From Baekduia soli (lineage in GTDB: Bacteria > Actinomycetota > Thermoleophilia > Solirubrobacterales > Solirubrobacteraceae), in the NCBI RefSeq assembly GCF_007970665.1, contig NZ_CP042430.1, positions 2,542,001-2,606,000 on the forward strand: a DNA stretch of 64,000 nucleotides. The letters are read 5' to 3'. Positions 1 to 7,608 of the stretch are shown here, piece by piece. The first letter of the stretch is position 1. Every line of letters starts with the position of its first letter. Made by a program: the position numbers and the translations under genes. The notes beneath the pieces were generated by a model. The model ran no database searches. It saw only the letters and a list, made by a program, of their open reading frames with translations, and was not told the DNA's origin.

Positions 1-1194
1 GAGCAGCTGCGCTCCCGGGTCGACGCGACGGTCGCCCATTGGGAACAGTGGACACAGGGCTGCACCTACGACGGTCCGTGGCGGGGCGCGGTACTCCGAA
101 GCGCCTTGGCGCTGGACCTCATGGTCGATGAACAGCGCGGGGCGATCATCGCCGCGCCGACGATGGGGCTTCCTGAGCGCATCGGAGGCGCCCGCAACTA
201 CGACTACCGCTACGCCTGGCTGCGCGACGGCAACCTCACGCTGGAGGCCATGCTCCGGCTCGGCTTCGTCGACCAAGTCCATGCCTCGCTGCGCTGGATG
301 TTTCACACCACCGCGCACACGCATCCACGGGTGCAACCGATGTACCGCGTCGACGGCCGCGGCGTGCCTGACGGCCACGATCTCGATCACCTGCACGGCT
401 ACCGCGGCTCGCGGCCGGTGACGCGCGGAAACGCGGCACGGTCCCAGCTCCAGCTGGGCTGCTACGGCGACATCTTCGACATGGCATGGCACTACGTGGA
501 GGCCGGCAACGCGCTCGACGCCGGCGTCGGCGTGCGCATGGCCGAGCTGGCCGACTATGTCTGCCTGGTCTGGGACAGGCCCGACGCCGGCCTGTGGGAG
601 CTCGATGACCAACAGCACTTCACCCAGAGCAAGTTGGGCTGTGAGCTGACGCTGAAGCGGGCGCAGCAGCTGGCAGAGCGCGACATGCTGCCGCGCGACC
701 GCGTTGATCGCTGGGCCGCGACGCAGGCAGCGATCCAGCGCTTCGTCAGGGAGCGCTGCTGGAGCGATCGGCTGAAGGCCTACACGCGCGCAGCCGACAG
801 CGAGGAGCTCGACGCGGCGGTCTTGCTCGCGTCGCGGGGCTCCTTCCTGGCCGACGAGCCGTCGAGGCTGTCGAGCACGATCGACGCGGTCCTGCTGCAT
901 CTCGGTGTCGACGGCGGCCCATTGATCTACCGGTACACCGGTATGGCGGGGCAGGAGGGCGCGTTCTTGGCGTGCTCGTTCTGGGCCGCCGAGGCGCTCG
1001 CCCGCTGCGGCCGCGGCGACGAGGGCGCGGCGATGTTCGAGTCGCTGCTGGCCGTGTCCAACGACGTCGGGCTGTACTCGGAGGAGATCGATGCGGCCAC
1101 CGGGACGTTGTTGGGCAACATGCCCCAGGCGCTGACCCATCTGGCGCTCATCAACGCCGCCGATGTCTGCGGCCGCGATCGGTCGGGCCGATGA
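1..1194 (+). CDS. Glycoside hydrolase family 15 protein (glucoamylase/trehalase-like), 5' end outside window
   Basis: The reading frame is open from base 1, so the N-terminal part of the gene lies upstream. The visible protein starts with a W-x2-W and a YDGPWR...RSALALDLM segment, then GAIIAAPT, IGGARNYDYRYAWLRD and GDIFD, the usual order in GH15 (alpha/alpha)6-barrel enzymes. The general acid is probably the Glu of LWELDD and the general base the Glu of LYSEEID, followed by LGNMPQALTHLALINAA. GH15 enzymes of this actinobacterial type hydrolyse alpha-glucosidic bonds (glucoamylase or trehalase), and the sequence alone does not decide the substrate. A TTG at 106 is an internal codon, not the start. 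The next gene begins 43 bp downstream on the same strand. Confidence 0.9.
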   Translation, partial: EQLRSRVDATVAHWEQWTQGCTYDGPWRGAVLRSALALDLMVDEQRGAIIAAPTMGLPERIGGARNYDYRYAWLRDGNLTLEAMLRLGFVDQVHASLRWMFHTTAHTHPRVQPMYRVDGRGVPDGHDLDHLHGYRGSRPVTRGNAARSQLQLGCYGDIFDMAWHYVEAGNALDAGVGVRMAELADYVCLVWDRPDAGLWELDDQQHFTQSKLGCELTLKRAQQLAERDMLPRDRVDRWAATQAAIQRFVRERCWSDRLKAYTRAADSEELDAAVLLASRGSFLADEPSRLSSTIDAVLLHLGVDGGPLIYRYTGMAGQEGAFLACSFWAAEALARCGRGDEGAAMFESLLAVSNDVGLYSEEIDAATGTLLGNMPQALTHLALINAADVCGRDRSGR

Positions 1195-1237
1195 CCATGC
1201 GCGCGGCCACCCCGCGCGTGCGGGTAGGGGTCTAGCG

Positions 1238-2221
1238 ATGTCAGACGAAACGGTCGTGATCACCGGCGCCTCGAGTGGCATCGGACGCGCCACGGTTCGG
1301 CGCTTCGCGGGCCCCGGCGTCAATATCGGTCTCGTCGCACGTGGACGCGACGGCTTGGAGGCCGCCTGCGCCGAGGTGGAGCGGGCAGGTGGACGCGCGC
1401 TCGTCTTGCCGACCGACGTCGCCGACCCCGAGGCCGTCGACGCGGCGGCCCAGGCTGTCGAGGACGTCTTCGGACCAATCGACATCTGGATCAACGACGC
1501 CATGTCGACCGTCTTCGCCTTCCTGTGGGACATCTCGGCCGACGAGTTCCGTCGCTCAAACGAGGTGACCTACTTCGGCTCCATCTGGGGCATGCAGGCG
1601 GCGTTGAAGCGCATGATGCCCCGTGACCGTGGCACGATCGTGCAAGTGGGGTCCGCCATGGCCTATCGAGGCATCCCGCTCCAGGCGCCCTACTGCGGGG
1701 CCAAGCACGGCATCCAGGGCGTATTCGAGTCGCTGCGCACGGAGCTGCGCCACAAGAACTCGCACGTCCACCTCACCACCGTCCAGCTGCCCGGCGTCAA
1801 CACGCCGCAGTTCGAGCACGCCCGCGACAAGTTCGACACCGTCTCCCAGCCGGTGGCGCCGGTCTACCAACCGGAAGTGGCCGCCGACGCGATCCACTGG
1901 GCCGCCCACCATCGTCGCCGCGAGGTCTACGTCGGCATCCCGACCGTGTACACGATCTGGGGCAACAAGGTGGCGCCATGGCTGGCAGAGCGATATCTCG
2001 CGGCGACCGCGGTCGGCGGCCAGCTGACCGACACGCCCAAGTCGCCCGATCGCCACGACAACCTGTTCAGCTCGCCGCCCGGCGACCCCGGCGCGCGCGG
2101 GCCATACAGCGGCAAGGCACACCAGCACAGCATTCAGTGGTGGGCCACGCGGCATCGCCGGACGTTGGGCGCGGCCGCGCTTGGCCTCGCCGCGCTCGCT
2201 GCCACGCGCACCGTGCGCTGA
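1238..2221 (+). CDS. SDR family oxidoreductase with C-terminal hydrophobic tail
   Basis: A classical short-chain dehydrogenase/reductase of 327 residues. The Rossmann NAD(P) loop TGASSGIG lies at about residues 8-15, the active-site Tyr/Lys pair is in YCGAKHG, and the IVQVGSAMAY strand supplies the catalytic Ser. I start at ATG 1238, preceded by a GTAGGGG ribosome site at about 1224; an in-frame start at 1163 would overlap the previous gene and add a non-conserved tail. After the SDR fold there is a polar linker and a terminal hydrophobic stretch (LGAAALGLAALAATR) that may anchor the protein to the membrane. Long SDRs of this form often act on lipids or aldehydes, but the substrate here is unknown. 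Confidence 0.88.
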   Translation: MSDETVVITGASSGIGRATVRRFAGPGVNIGLVARGRDGLEAACAEVERAGGRALVLPTDVADPEAVDAAAQAVEDVFGPIDIWINDAMSTVFAFLWDISADEFRRSNEVTYFGSIWGMQAALKRMMPRDRGTIVQVGSAMAYRGIPLQAPYCGAKHGIQGVFESLRTELRHKNSHVHLTTVQLPGVNTPQFEHARDKFDTVSQPVAPVYQPEVAADAIHWAAHHRRREVYVGIPTVYTIWGNKVAPWLAERYLAATAVGGQLTDTPKSPDRHDNLFSSPPGDPGARGPYSGKAHQHSIQWWATRHRRTLGAAALGLAALAATRTVR

Positions 2222-2241
2222 CCCGACCGGGGATGAGCGGG

Positions 2242-2259
2242 CGTCATCCCGGGATGACC
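2242..2259. promoter_or_regulatory. Palindrome CGTCA-N8-TGACC downstream of the SDR gene
   Basis: GTCATCCC followed directly by GGGATGAC is a perfect 16-bp palindrome starting 21 bp after the SDR stop codon. It resembles the CGTCA-N6-TGACG family found elsewhere in the window but has two extra central bases. It may be a terminator stem, since no T-run follows, or a variant operator. Confidence 0.35.
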
Positions 2260-2495
2260 GCTGGTCATCTGCGCTTGGTCTCGGCGGCTGCGGCCGCGCG
2301 GGGTCACCCGGCATAACCGGTGAGCCCGGAGACCAGCCGACGCGAGCCGCCGACACGGTTCTCGGCGCACGCGAGGCGGTGCGTACTGCGGCCGCCGTCG
2401 ACCGCGCGCCGGCGCGCACGGTTGAACGTCGAGTCCTAATCACCCACCCCGAGCACGCCAGGCCGCGTCGGGGCCCCGGCCGGGACGTCCCCGGA

Positions 2496-2618
2496 TCACC
2501 GCCGCCGGCCATCGCGACCGGTGCGTGACCCGACCCACGCGCCGCCCGCCACGGCGGCGACGGCGCCGATCAGGACCACGGCGCCGAGGATGATCGCCAG
2601 CAGGACATACCAGCTCAT
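2496..2618 (-). CDS. Small single-span membrane protein (40 aa)
   Basis: A 40-residue reading frame starts with MSWYVLLAIILGAVVLIG, continues with an alanine/glycine-rich hydrophobic stretch, and ends in a basic tail (SRTGRDGRRR). One N-terminal transmembrane helix with a positive C-terminus fits a small inner-membrane protein. It lies downstream of the MFS gene on the same strand, after a 350-bp gap. No strong ribosome site is visible and I recognise no family, so this call rests on composition and topology. Confidence 0.4.
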   Translation of the reverse strand: MSWYVLLAIILGAVVLIGAVAAVAGGAWVGSRTGRDGRRR

Positions 2619-2971
2619 GCCGGGACGCTGGTGGCGATCATGGGTGGCGACCTCGCAGACCGTGGGGTGTGGACGGGCTCGAAGCATGCGCGCGAACGAG
2701 GAACGACCGGGCGTTCCCGCCGTGGGCTGCCGGACCTCCACGATCTGCCCTGCCCTTGCCCGGGGCCGACACTGCGGCGGCCGTGCGATGGAGCCCGGGC
2801 ATGCGGCCCTCCTTCGGTGAGATGGACAGGACGGCCGGCGGCGGCACCATCGACGCCTGGCCTGTGCGAGGGGTTGCCCGCACCGGCCCTGGTGGGGGCG
2901 GGTCCCTGTCATCGAGCACACCGGAGCGGGCCGACGGGGCCCCCGACCGGCGACGGGTCGATGCGCCGGTG
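2619..2971. other. Intergenic stretch with no supportable gene
   Basis: About 350 bp between the small membrane protein and the MFS gene. Open frames exist on both strands, as expected at this GC content, but none has a ribosome site, a hydrophobic pattern or a recognisable motif. It may hold the 3' untranslated region of the MFS gene and the promoter of the small gene. Confidence 0.4.
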
Positions 2972-4297
2972 TCACGTTGGTCCCGGATCGTCGTCCGCGG
3001 TACGGCGCAGGGCGCTCAGGGGCAGGAGGCTGAGCAGGATCGCCGCCGAGCAGATGCCCCAGGTGGCCTGGTAGCCCTGTGTGGCGTCGAAGAGCCCGGA
3101 TGTCAGGTCGATCGCCGCCCCGGCCAACAGCGGTCCGAGCGCCGTGCCGATCCCGCGGCTGACGCTGTAGAACCCCGTCAGCGTGCCGTGCTCGTCGTCG
3201 GGCATGAGCGGTGTCAGCACGGCGTAGGGCAGCGTCATGACCACCCCGCCGCCGATGGCGATGACCGGCGTCGCCGCCGCGACGACGGCGGCGGAGGTGC
3301 TCAGGAGCGGCACGAGGAGCCCGACCCCATAGGCGACGAGCGCCCATGTCAGCACGCGCGGTGGTCCGTAGCGGTCGCCGAGCGTTCCGCTGATCGGCGA
3401 GGCCACGAGCAGCAGCAGCGCGACGCCGCCGATGATGAGCGACGCGGTTGAGAGGCGCTTCCCGAGGCCCGCCGTGAGGTAGAGCACGATGAAGGTCTTG
3501 AGTGCGCCCAGGGACAGCTCCCAGAGCGCGTTGGCGGCGAGGAAGAGACGCAGTTGGCGCCGCTCGCACGCGATCTGCCAGACATGGGCGGCCTGGCGGC
3601 GCACGCCCCCCACCGGCGAGCTCCCGCGGTCCGCGGGGCGGCGACGCATCGCCACGACGACGAACCCGCCCAGCCCGACGGTGCACAGCAGCGAGGCCGT
3701 CGCGAACGGGACCGGGTCGGCGACGGCGATGAGCAGGCCGCCGCCGACCAGGGCCAGGAACGTGCCGAGGCCGCGGGCCAGCGCCTGCGTGCTCTGGGCG
3801 CGCCCGGCGATGGCCTGGTCGACGAGGTCGGGGTACAGCGCCCGGTAGGGCTCGTAGGCGGCGAAGTATGCCCCGAAGAACACCACCAGGACCGCGGCCG
3901 TGATCCACAGGCGCCCGACCAAGCCCAGCACGATCAGCGAGGACGCCAGCGGGAGGATCGCCGCCGCCACGAACGGAAGACGGCCGCCCATCCGTGTGCG
4001 CAGCCGGTCGGACCACGGGCCCGCCACCATCGGCACCGCGATGGCCATGAGCCCCTCGGTCCCGATGAGCAGACCGATGATGAGCGTCGACGTGCGCGCG
4101 GCCCGGAGATGGACCGGCAGGTACGTCGTGACGACGGTGGTCGCCAGCGCCAGGACGAGGCTGGGCACCGCCAGCAGCGACAGCGTGCGCCACTCGGCGC
4201 GATCGATCGGGCGCTTGCCGCGCGCCGGCCGGTTTGGCGATGCCTCGCCGGACCGGCGTTCCCGGGCGGCGGTGGGGGTGTCGGTGCGGTCGGGCAT
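2972..4297 (-). CDS. MFS transporter
   Basis: A 441-residue polytopic protein with about 12 hydrophobic spans. After a cytoplasmic N-terminus rich in Arg/Pro, the first helix starts near residue 38 (LLAVPSLVLALATTV). The MFS loop 2-3 signature is recognisable as GPWSDRLRTRMGGR, and a loop 8-9 copy as GTLGDRYGPPRV. The overall look is that of SLC45/GPH-type sugar or drug transporters; the substrate cannot be read from sequence. It is divergent from the MFS gene at 4.5-6.0 kb, and the shared 200-bp intergenic region carries a CGTCA-N6-TGACG palindrome. Confidence 0.85.
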   Translation of the reverse strand: MPDRTDTPTAARERRSGEASPNRPARGKRPIDRAEWRTLSLLAVPSLVLALATTVVTTYLPVHLRAARTSTLIIGLLIGTEGLMAIAVPMVAGPWSDRLRTRMGGRLPFVAAAILPLASSLIVLGLVGRLWITAAVLVVFFGAYFAAYEPYRALYPDLVDQAIAGRAQSTQALARGLGTFLALVGGGLLIAVADPVPFATASLLCTVGLGGFVVVAMRRRPADRGSSPVGGVRRQAAHVWQIACERRQLRLFLAANALWELSLGALKTFIVLYLTAGLGKRLSTASLIIGGVALLLLVASPISGTLGDRYGPPRVLTWALVAYGVGLLVPLLSTSAAVVAAATPVIAIGGGVVMTLPYAVLTPLMPDDEHGTLTGFYSVSRGIGTALGPLLAGAAIDLTSGLFDATQGYQATWGICSAAILLSLLPLSALRRTADDDPGPT

Positions 4298-4361
4298 CCG
4301 TGAGTCCGCGGCGCGCGCCGCCTCACAGCCGTGCCCGGTTCCCGGCCAGCGGTGACCCGGG

Positions 4362-4377
4362 CGTCAGAGACGTGACG
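4362..4377. promoter_or_regulatory. CGTCA-N6-TGACG palindrome (motif B) between divergent MFS genes
   Basis: CGTCA-gagacg-TGACG has perfect 5-bp arms with a 6-bp centre. It lies 65 bp upstream of the leftward MFS start and 117 bp upstream of ATG 4494. Identical arms with the same spacing recur at 43547, 49281, 52512 and 60953, all outside genes, which suggests a shared dimeric regulator. Confidence 0.55.
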
Positions 4378-4493
4378 GGCCGGGGCTGCTGAGACGACAT
4401 CCGGTGGGGCCCACGGGCGCAGACGGGTAGGGCGGCGGCATGCACGAGCCGCCACGCACGAGCGCCCGGACCGATCACTCGAGGGGATTGCCC

Positions 4494-4598
4494 ATGCCCC
4501 AGCCCGTCCGGGACGATCGACGCGACTTCGGCGACGGCTCGCCCTGTCCGGACGGGGCCTTGGAGACGTCGGCGGCCGGGCCGGGCAGGGGGCGCTGA
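4494..4598 (+). pseudogene. Displaced 5' part of the MFS gene (frameshift at G run 4588-4592)
   Basis: ATG 4494 has a strong ribosome site (GAGGGG, 7 bp upstream) and encodes a 34-residue frame that stops at 4596-4598. The downstream MFS frame stays open through the same stretch but has no start codon until GTG 4676, which falls inside the first transmembrane helix. One extra base in the G5 run at 4588-4592 would join the two into a continuous protein with a basic N-terminus (RARPARDARPARPGRRT) ahead of helix 1. I take this as the true 5' end, broken by a real or sequencing indel. Confidence 0.5.
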
Positions 4599-4675
4599 GC
4601 GCCAGGGCCCGTCCGGCGCGGGACGCGCGGCCGGCCCGGCCCGGCCGCCGCACGGTCCTGGCGCTGCTGGGCGGT

Positions 4676-5986
4676 GTGCTGGCGCTGCAGGTGGCCGACA
4701 CCTCGGCGGTCGGCGCCATGGCGGCCGAACTGGAGCCCGCGCTCGGAATCTCGCACGTCCAGCTCGGCCTGCTCGCGTCCGCTGCGCTGCTCGTCGCCGG
4801 CGTTGCGACGCTGCCCATCGGGGTCCTGGCCGATCGCGTCGCGCGCCCGCCCCTGCTGGCCGGCAGCATCCTGGTGTGGAGCCTCGCGCTGGTGGGGTGC
4901 GGCGCGTCGTCGTCCTTCGGCATGCTGCTGGGGGCGCGCCTCCTCCTGGGCGCGGTGGCCGCCACCGCCTGGCCGGTCGTGGCGACGTTGACCGGGGACC
5001 TGTTCGCGCCGGCCGACCGTGGCCGCGTGTTCGGCGTCATCCTCTCGGGAGAGCTCGTCGGCGCCGGGTTCGGCTTTCTGGTCAGCGGCACGGCCGCCGG
5101 TCTCGCCGGATGGCGCTGGGGGTTCTGGGTGCTCGTCATCCCCAGCCTGCTCCTCGGGGTGGCGGTGTGGCGCCGTCTGCCCGAACCGCGGTCCGGGCGC
5201 TGGGAACGCCCGGCGGCCGCGCGCCGGGGCCCGGCCGCCGGGCGTCGCGACGGGGCGCCGGGCCGGGACGGCGGGGTGGGGCCCGATCCTCGGCGGGTGC
5301 TGCGAGAGGACCCCCGCACGATGCCGCTGGGCCGCGTCGTCGCCCATGTGCTCCGGGTGCCCACCAACCGACTGCTGATCGTCGCGTCCGCGCTCGGCTA
5401 CCTGTTCATCGCGGGCGAGGAGACGTTCGGGGTCGAGTTCCTGCGCCGCCGGTACGAGCTGGGCCAGACGTCGGCGACCCTGGTCTTCGTCGGGCTCAGC
5501 GCCGGCGCCGTCGTCGGCGTGCTGGGTGGCGGTCGGCTGGCCGACCGGCTCATGGCGCGCGGACGGATCGCGGCCCGGCCCCTCGTGGCGGGCTGGTCGT
5601 TCATCGTCTGCGCGGTCGCGTTCCTGGGCGCGCTGGCGCTTCCCTCGCTCGCGGCTGCGGCGCCCGCCTACGTCCTGGCGTCCGCGACGCTCGAGGGACC
5701 GCATCCGCCCCTGGACGCCGCCCGGCTCGATGTCGTGCCCGGTTCACTCTGGGCCCGGGCCGAGGGCGTTCGGACGCTCCTGCGCAACCTGTCCCAGGCG
5801 GCGGGACCGGTGATGTTCGGGGGCCTCGTCGACCTGCTCGGCCACGGAGGCGGCCGCCTCGGGCTGGCGTTCGCGATGATGGTGCTGGCGCTCATGGCGG
5901 CCGGCGCCGTCCTGCTCCTGAGTTGCCGGTGGTATCCACGCGACGCGGCGACCGCGGCGGCCGCCGCCCCGCGATCTCCGGGATGA
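4676..5986 (+). CDS. MFS transporter (visible frame; real N-terminus probably begins at 4494)
   Basis: A 436-residue MFS permease with about 12 spans. The loop 2-3 signature is GVLADRVARPP, and a second-half copy is GGRLADRLMARGR. The central cytoplasmic loop (about residues 175-225) is long and rich in Arg/Gly/Pro. GTG 4676 cuts into helix 1 (VLALLGGVLAL), so this start is probably wrong: see the frameshift at 4588-4592. The gene is divergent from another MFS gene and shares its motif B promoter region. The substrate is unknown. Confidence 0.75.
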   Translation: MLALQVADTSAVGAMAAELEPALGISHVQLGLLASAALLVAGVATLPIGVLADRVARPPLLAGSILVWSLALVGCGASSSFGMLLGARLLLGAVAATAWPVVATLTGDLFAPADRGRVFGVILSGELVGAGFGFLVSGTAAGLAGWRWGFWVLVIPSLLLGVAVWRRLPEPRSGRWERPAAARRGPAAGRRDGAPGRDGGVGPDPRRVLREDPRTMPLGRVVAHVLRVPTNRLLIVASALGYLFIAGEETFGVEFLRRRYELGQTSATLVFVGLSAGAVVGVLGGGRLADRLMARGRIAARPLVAGWSFIVCAVAFLGALALPSLAAAAPAYVLASATLEGPHPPLDAARLDVVPGSLWARAEGVRTLLRNLSQAAGPVMFGGLVDLLGHGGGRLGLAFAMMVLALMAAGAVLLLSCRWYPRDAATAAAAAPRSPG

Positions 5987-6131
5987 CCGCTCAGCGCGGA
6001 GGACCACGACGCGAGCGACGCCGGAACGAGTCGCTGGCCATGGCGCCCGTGGGCGGCGAGCACGACGATGACCGCGTCGAGGATCGCGCCGTTCCAGGCG
6101 GCGGAGCGGTCGTCATCGAGCCGAGCGGCCG

Positions 6132-6496
6132 TCATCGCACCAGATCGCCGTTGGCCGTCAGGAGTCGGTGGGCCAGTGCGTCTCCGTCGGTCGCGGTTGG
6201 ACCGGCGCGGCGTGGTCGCCCGGTCGGTCTCGTCACGGCCCCGGGCCGTGCAGACGGACCGGGCCGGCTGCCGGGCGCAGCCGGTAGTGATGCTCGAGCG
6301 CCTCCAGGTCGCGGTCGGTCACGAGCCGGTCGAGCGTGATCGGCGGCGCCGCCAGCGCGAGCGCACGCCGGCATCGCACCGTCAGCCGCCGGCCGATCAA
6401 CCGGGCACCGAGAACGGGGACGACCGTCGGCGAGCGCGAGTCGACAGTCGGGGTCAGCCGAGGATCAGCCGAGCTCCACAGAACCGGGAGTCGTCC
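6132..6496 (-). pseudogene. Degraded coding remnant left of the IS481 element
   Basis: Two leftward frames read like real protein but lack a start and are out of frame with each other. The first (6496 to a stop at 6233) contains LWSSADPRLTPTVDSRSP, IGRRLTVRCRRALALA and DRDLEALEHHYRLRP. The second ends in DGDALAHRLLTANGDLVR at 6132. The stop of the second overlaps ATG 6135 of a further leftward frame (MTAARLDDDRSAAWNG...) in an ATGA arrangement; that frame runs into the antisense of the MFS gene. I do not recognise the family. The pattern fits a small operon decayed by indels and perhaps truncated by rearrangement near the insertion sequence. Confidence 0.45.
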
Positions 6497-6518
6497 TCAG
6501 CGCCGAGAGGCGTTCGCG

Positions 6519-6524
6519 TCTAGC
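6519..6524. repeat. Target-site duplication TCTAGC (left copy)
   Basis: TCTAGC directly abuts the left inverted repeat of the IS481-family element and is repeated exactly at 7603-7608. IS481 elements are known to insert at NCTAGN and duplicate 6 bp, which this matches. Confidence 0.85.
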
Positions 6525-7488
6525 TGTTCTGCCTCAGGTCGTTCCGAACGCGGGTGATGGGCGGCCGGTTGCCGAGCGAGCTGTGGTTCCGCTCGTTGTT
6601 GTAGTGGTGCAGCCAGTGTGGCAGCGCTGCGGCTCTGGCGTCGCTTGAGCGGTAGCGCTGTCCCAGGCCCCATTCGCGTTTGAGGGTCTGCTGGTAGCGC
6701 TCGACCTTGCCGTTGTGGCGCGGCGTGCGGGGCGCGATCGTGCGATGCCGGATGCCGTGGCTGTCAAACAGGGCGGCCAGCGCCTTGTTGTGGGTGTAGG
6801 TCCAGGCGTTGTCGGTCTGCCAGCGCTCGATGATGATGCCGTGCGCAGCGAAGAACGCGATCGCCCGCTCGGTGAAGCCGATGACGGTGGCGGCCTTCTC
6901 GTCGCGGTGCAGCTCGGTGTAGGCCAGGCGGCTGTGGTCGTCGATCGCGCTGTGGGCGAACTCGTAGCCGACACGCTGGCGCTTCTCGGCGCCCGTGCGG
7001 TGACGGTTGCCGGTGACGGCATGGCCGGGTGAGGAGAACCGCGCGAAACGCTTGACGTCGTTTTGGATCAACGCCCCAGGGCACGGCCACTCAAAGCGCT
7101 GCACCGCCTCTCGGGGCGCCGGCGGCTGGCGCGACATGCCGCGCCGCTTCAGACAGCGCGAGACCGTCGCGTGCGCGATGCCGAGCTCGGAGGCGATCAG
7201 GCGCGGCCCCCAGCCCGTCCGCGTCCGCGCCTGGCAGACACGGTCGTGCAGCTCGTCGCTGGACCGCGTCGGCTGGCGATGCGGCGTCGAGGGTCGATCC
7301 TGCGCCCACGCGCCCGACGCTCGCTCGGCGTCTGAGGCGTTGCGGTACCGGTCGATCCAGTACTGCACCGTCGACACGCTCACCCGCCGACGGGCCGCTG
7401 CCTGGCGTCGAGGAAGTCCCTCGCCAAGACACCAATCAACCAGCTCGACACGCTGCCAGCTGGGCAGCCACCTACGCTTGCACTGCAT
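6520..7488 (-). CDS. IS481 family transposase
   Basis: 322 residues. An N-terminal helix-turn-helix (about residues 12-50, with the VSVSTVQYWIDRYR recognition helix) is followed by a second HTH-like region and then an rve/DDE integrase core. Visible acidic residues are the Asp of LIQNDVKRF, the Asp of WQTDNAWTY and the Glu of NGKVERYQQTLKREW; the C-terminus has the YNNERNHSSLGNRPP segment typical of this family. The last sense codon lies at the element's edge and the TAG stop is supplied by the duplicated target (TCTAGC). The start ATG is preceded by GGAGGT and lies inside a 13-bp stem (see separate entry). Confidence 0.93.
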   Translation of the reverse strand: MQCKRRWLPSWQRVELVDWCLGEGLPRRQAAARRRVSVSTVQYWIDRYRNASDAERASGAWAQDRPSTPHRQPTRSSDELHDRVCQARTRTGWGPRLIASELGIAHATVSRCLKRRGMSRQPPAPREAVQRFEWPCPGALIQNDVKRFARFSSPGHAVTGNRHRTGAEKRQRVGYEFAHSAIDDHSRLAYTELHRDEKAATVIGFTERAIAFFAAHGIIIERWQTDNAWTYTHNKALAALFDSHGIRHRTIAPRTPRHNGKVERYQQTLKREWGLGQRYRSSDARAAALPHWLHHYNNERNHSSLGNRPPITRVRNDLRQNS

Positions 7489-7602
7489 CCGGGCTGATGA
7501 CCTCCGAGGCCGTTGGATCCTTGAGAAGACCCACAGCCTCTGTCTCAGCCCGGATGCCTCAACTTCAGCCCTCAGACGTTCGGAACGTCCCGAGGCACGT
7601 CA
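6525..7602 (-). mobile_element. IS481-family insertion sequence, complete (1078 bp)
   Basis: The ends are imperfect inverted repeats of 26 bp (6525-6550 and 7577-7602). Both begin TG, share TGCCTC, and end in the identical 11-mer CGTTCCGAACG. A 6-bp duplication, TCTAGC, flanks the element on both sides. It carries a single transposase gene. Clean ends and an intact transposase suggest a fairly recent, possibly active insertion. The insertion site is the stop codon of the CDF transporter gene, which the duplication restores. Confidence 0.88.
7485..7557 (-). promoter_or_regulatory. Stem-loop covering the transposase start codon
   Basis: GCATCCGGGCTGA at 7485-7497 is perfectly complementary to TCAGCCCGGATGC at 7545-7557, giving a 13-bp stem with a 47-nt loop. 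On the transposase mRNA one arm contains the spacer and the ATG. A transcript entering from outside the element would fold this stem and hide the start codon, whereas a transcript starting within the loop would not. Similar protection against read-through is known for IS10 and IS50; here it is an inference from structure. Confidence 0.5.
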
Positions 7603-7608
7603 TCTAGC
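7603..7608. repeat. Target-site duplication TCTAGC (right copy)
   Basis: Exact copy of 6519-6524. It contains the TAG stop codon of the leftward CDF gene (7604-7606 on the complementary strand), so the insertion left that gene's reading frame intact. Confidence 0.85.

Noticed and set aside
2496-4193. A 565-codon leftward frame in the MFS region
   Set aside because: Mostly shifted reading of the MFS gene; only the last 40 codons were kept as a separate small candidate.
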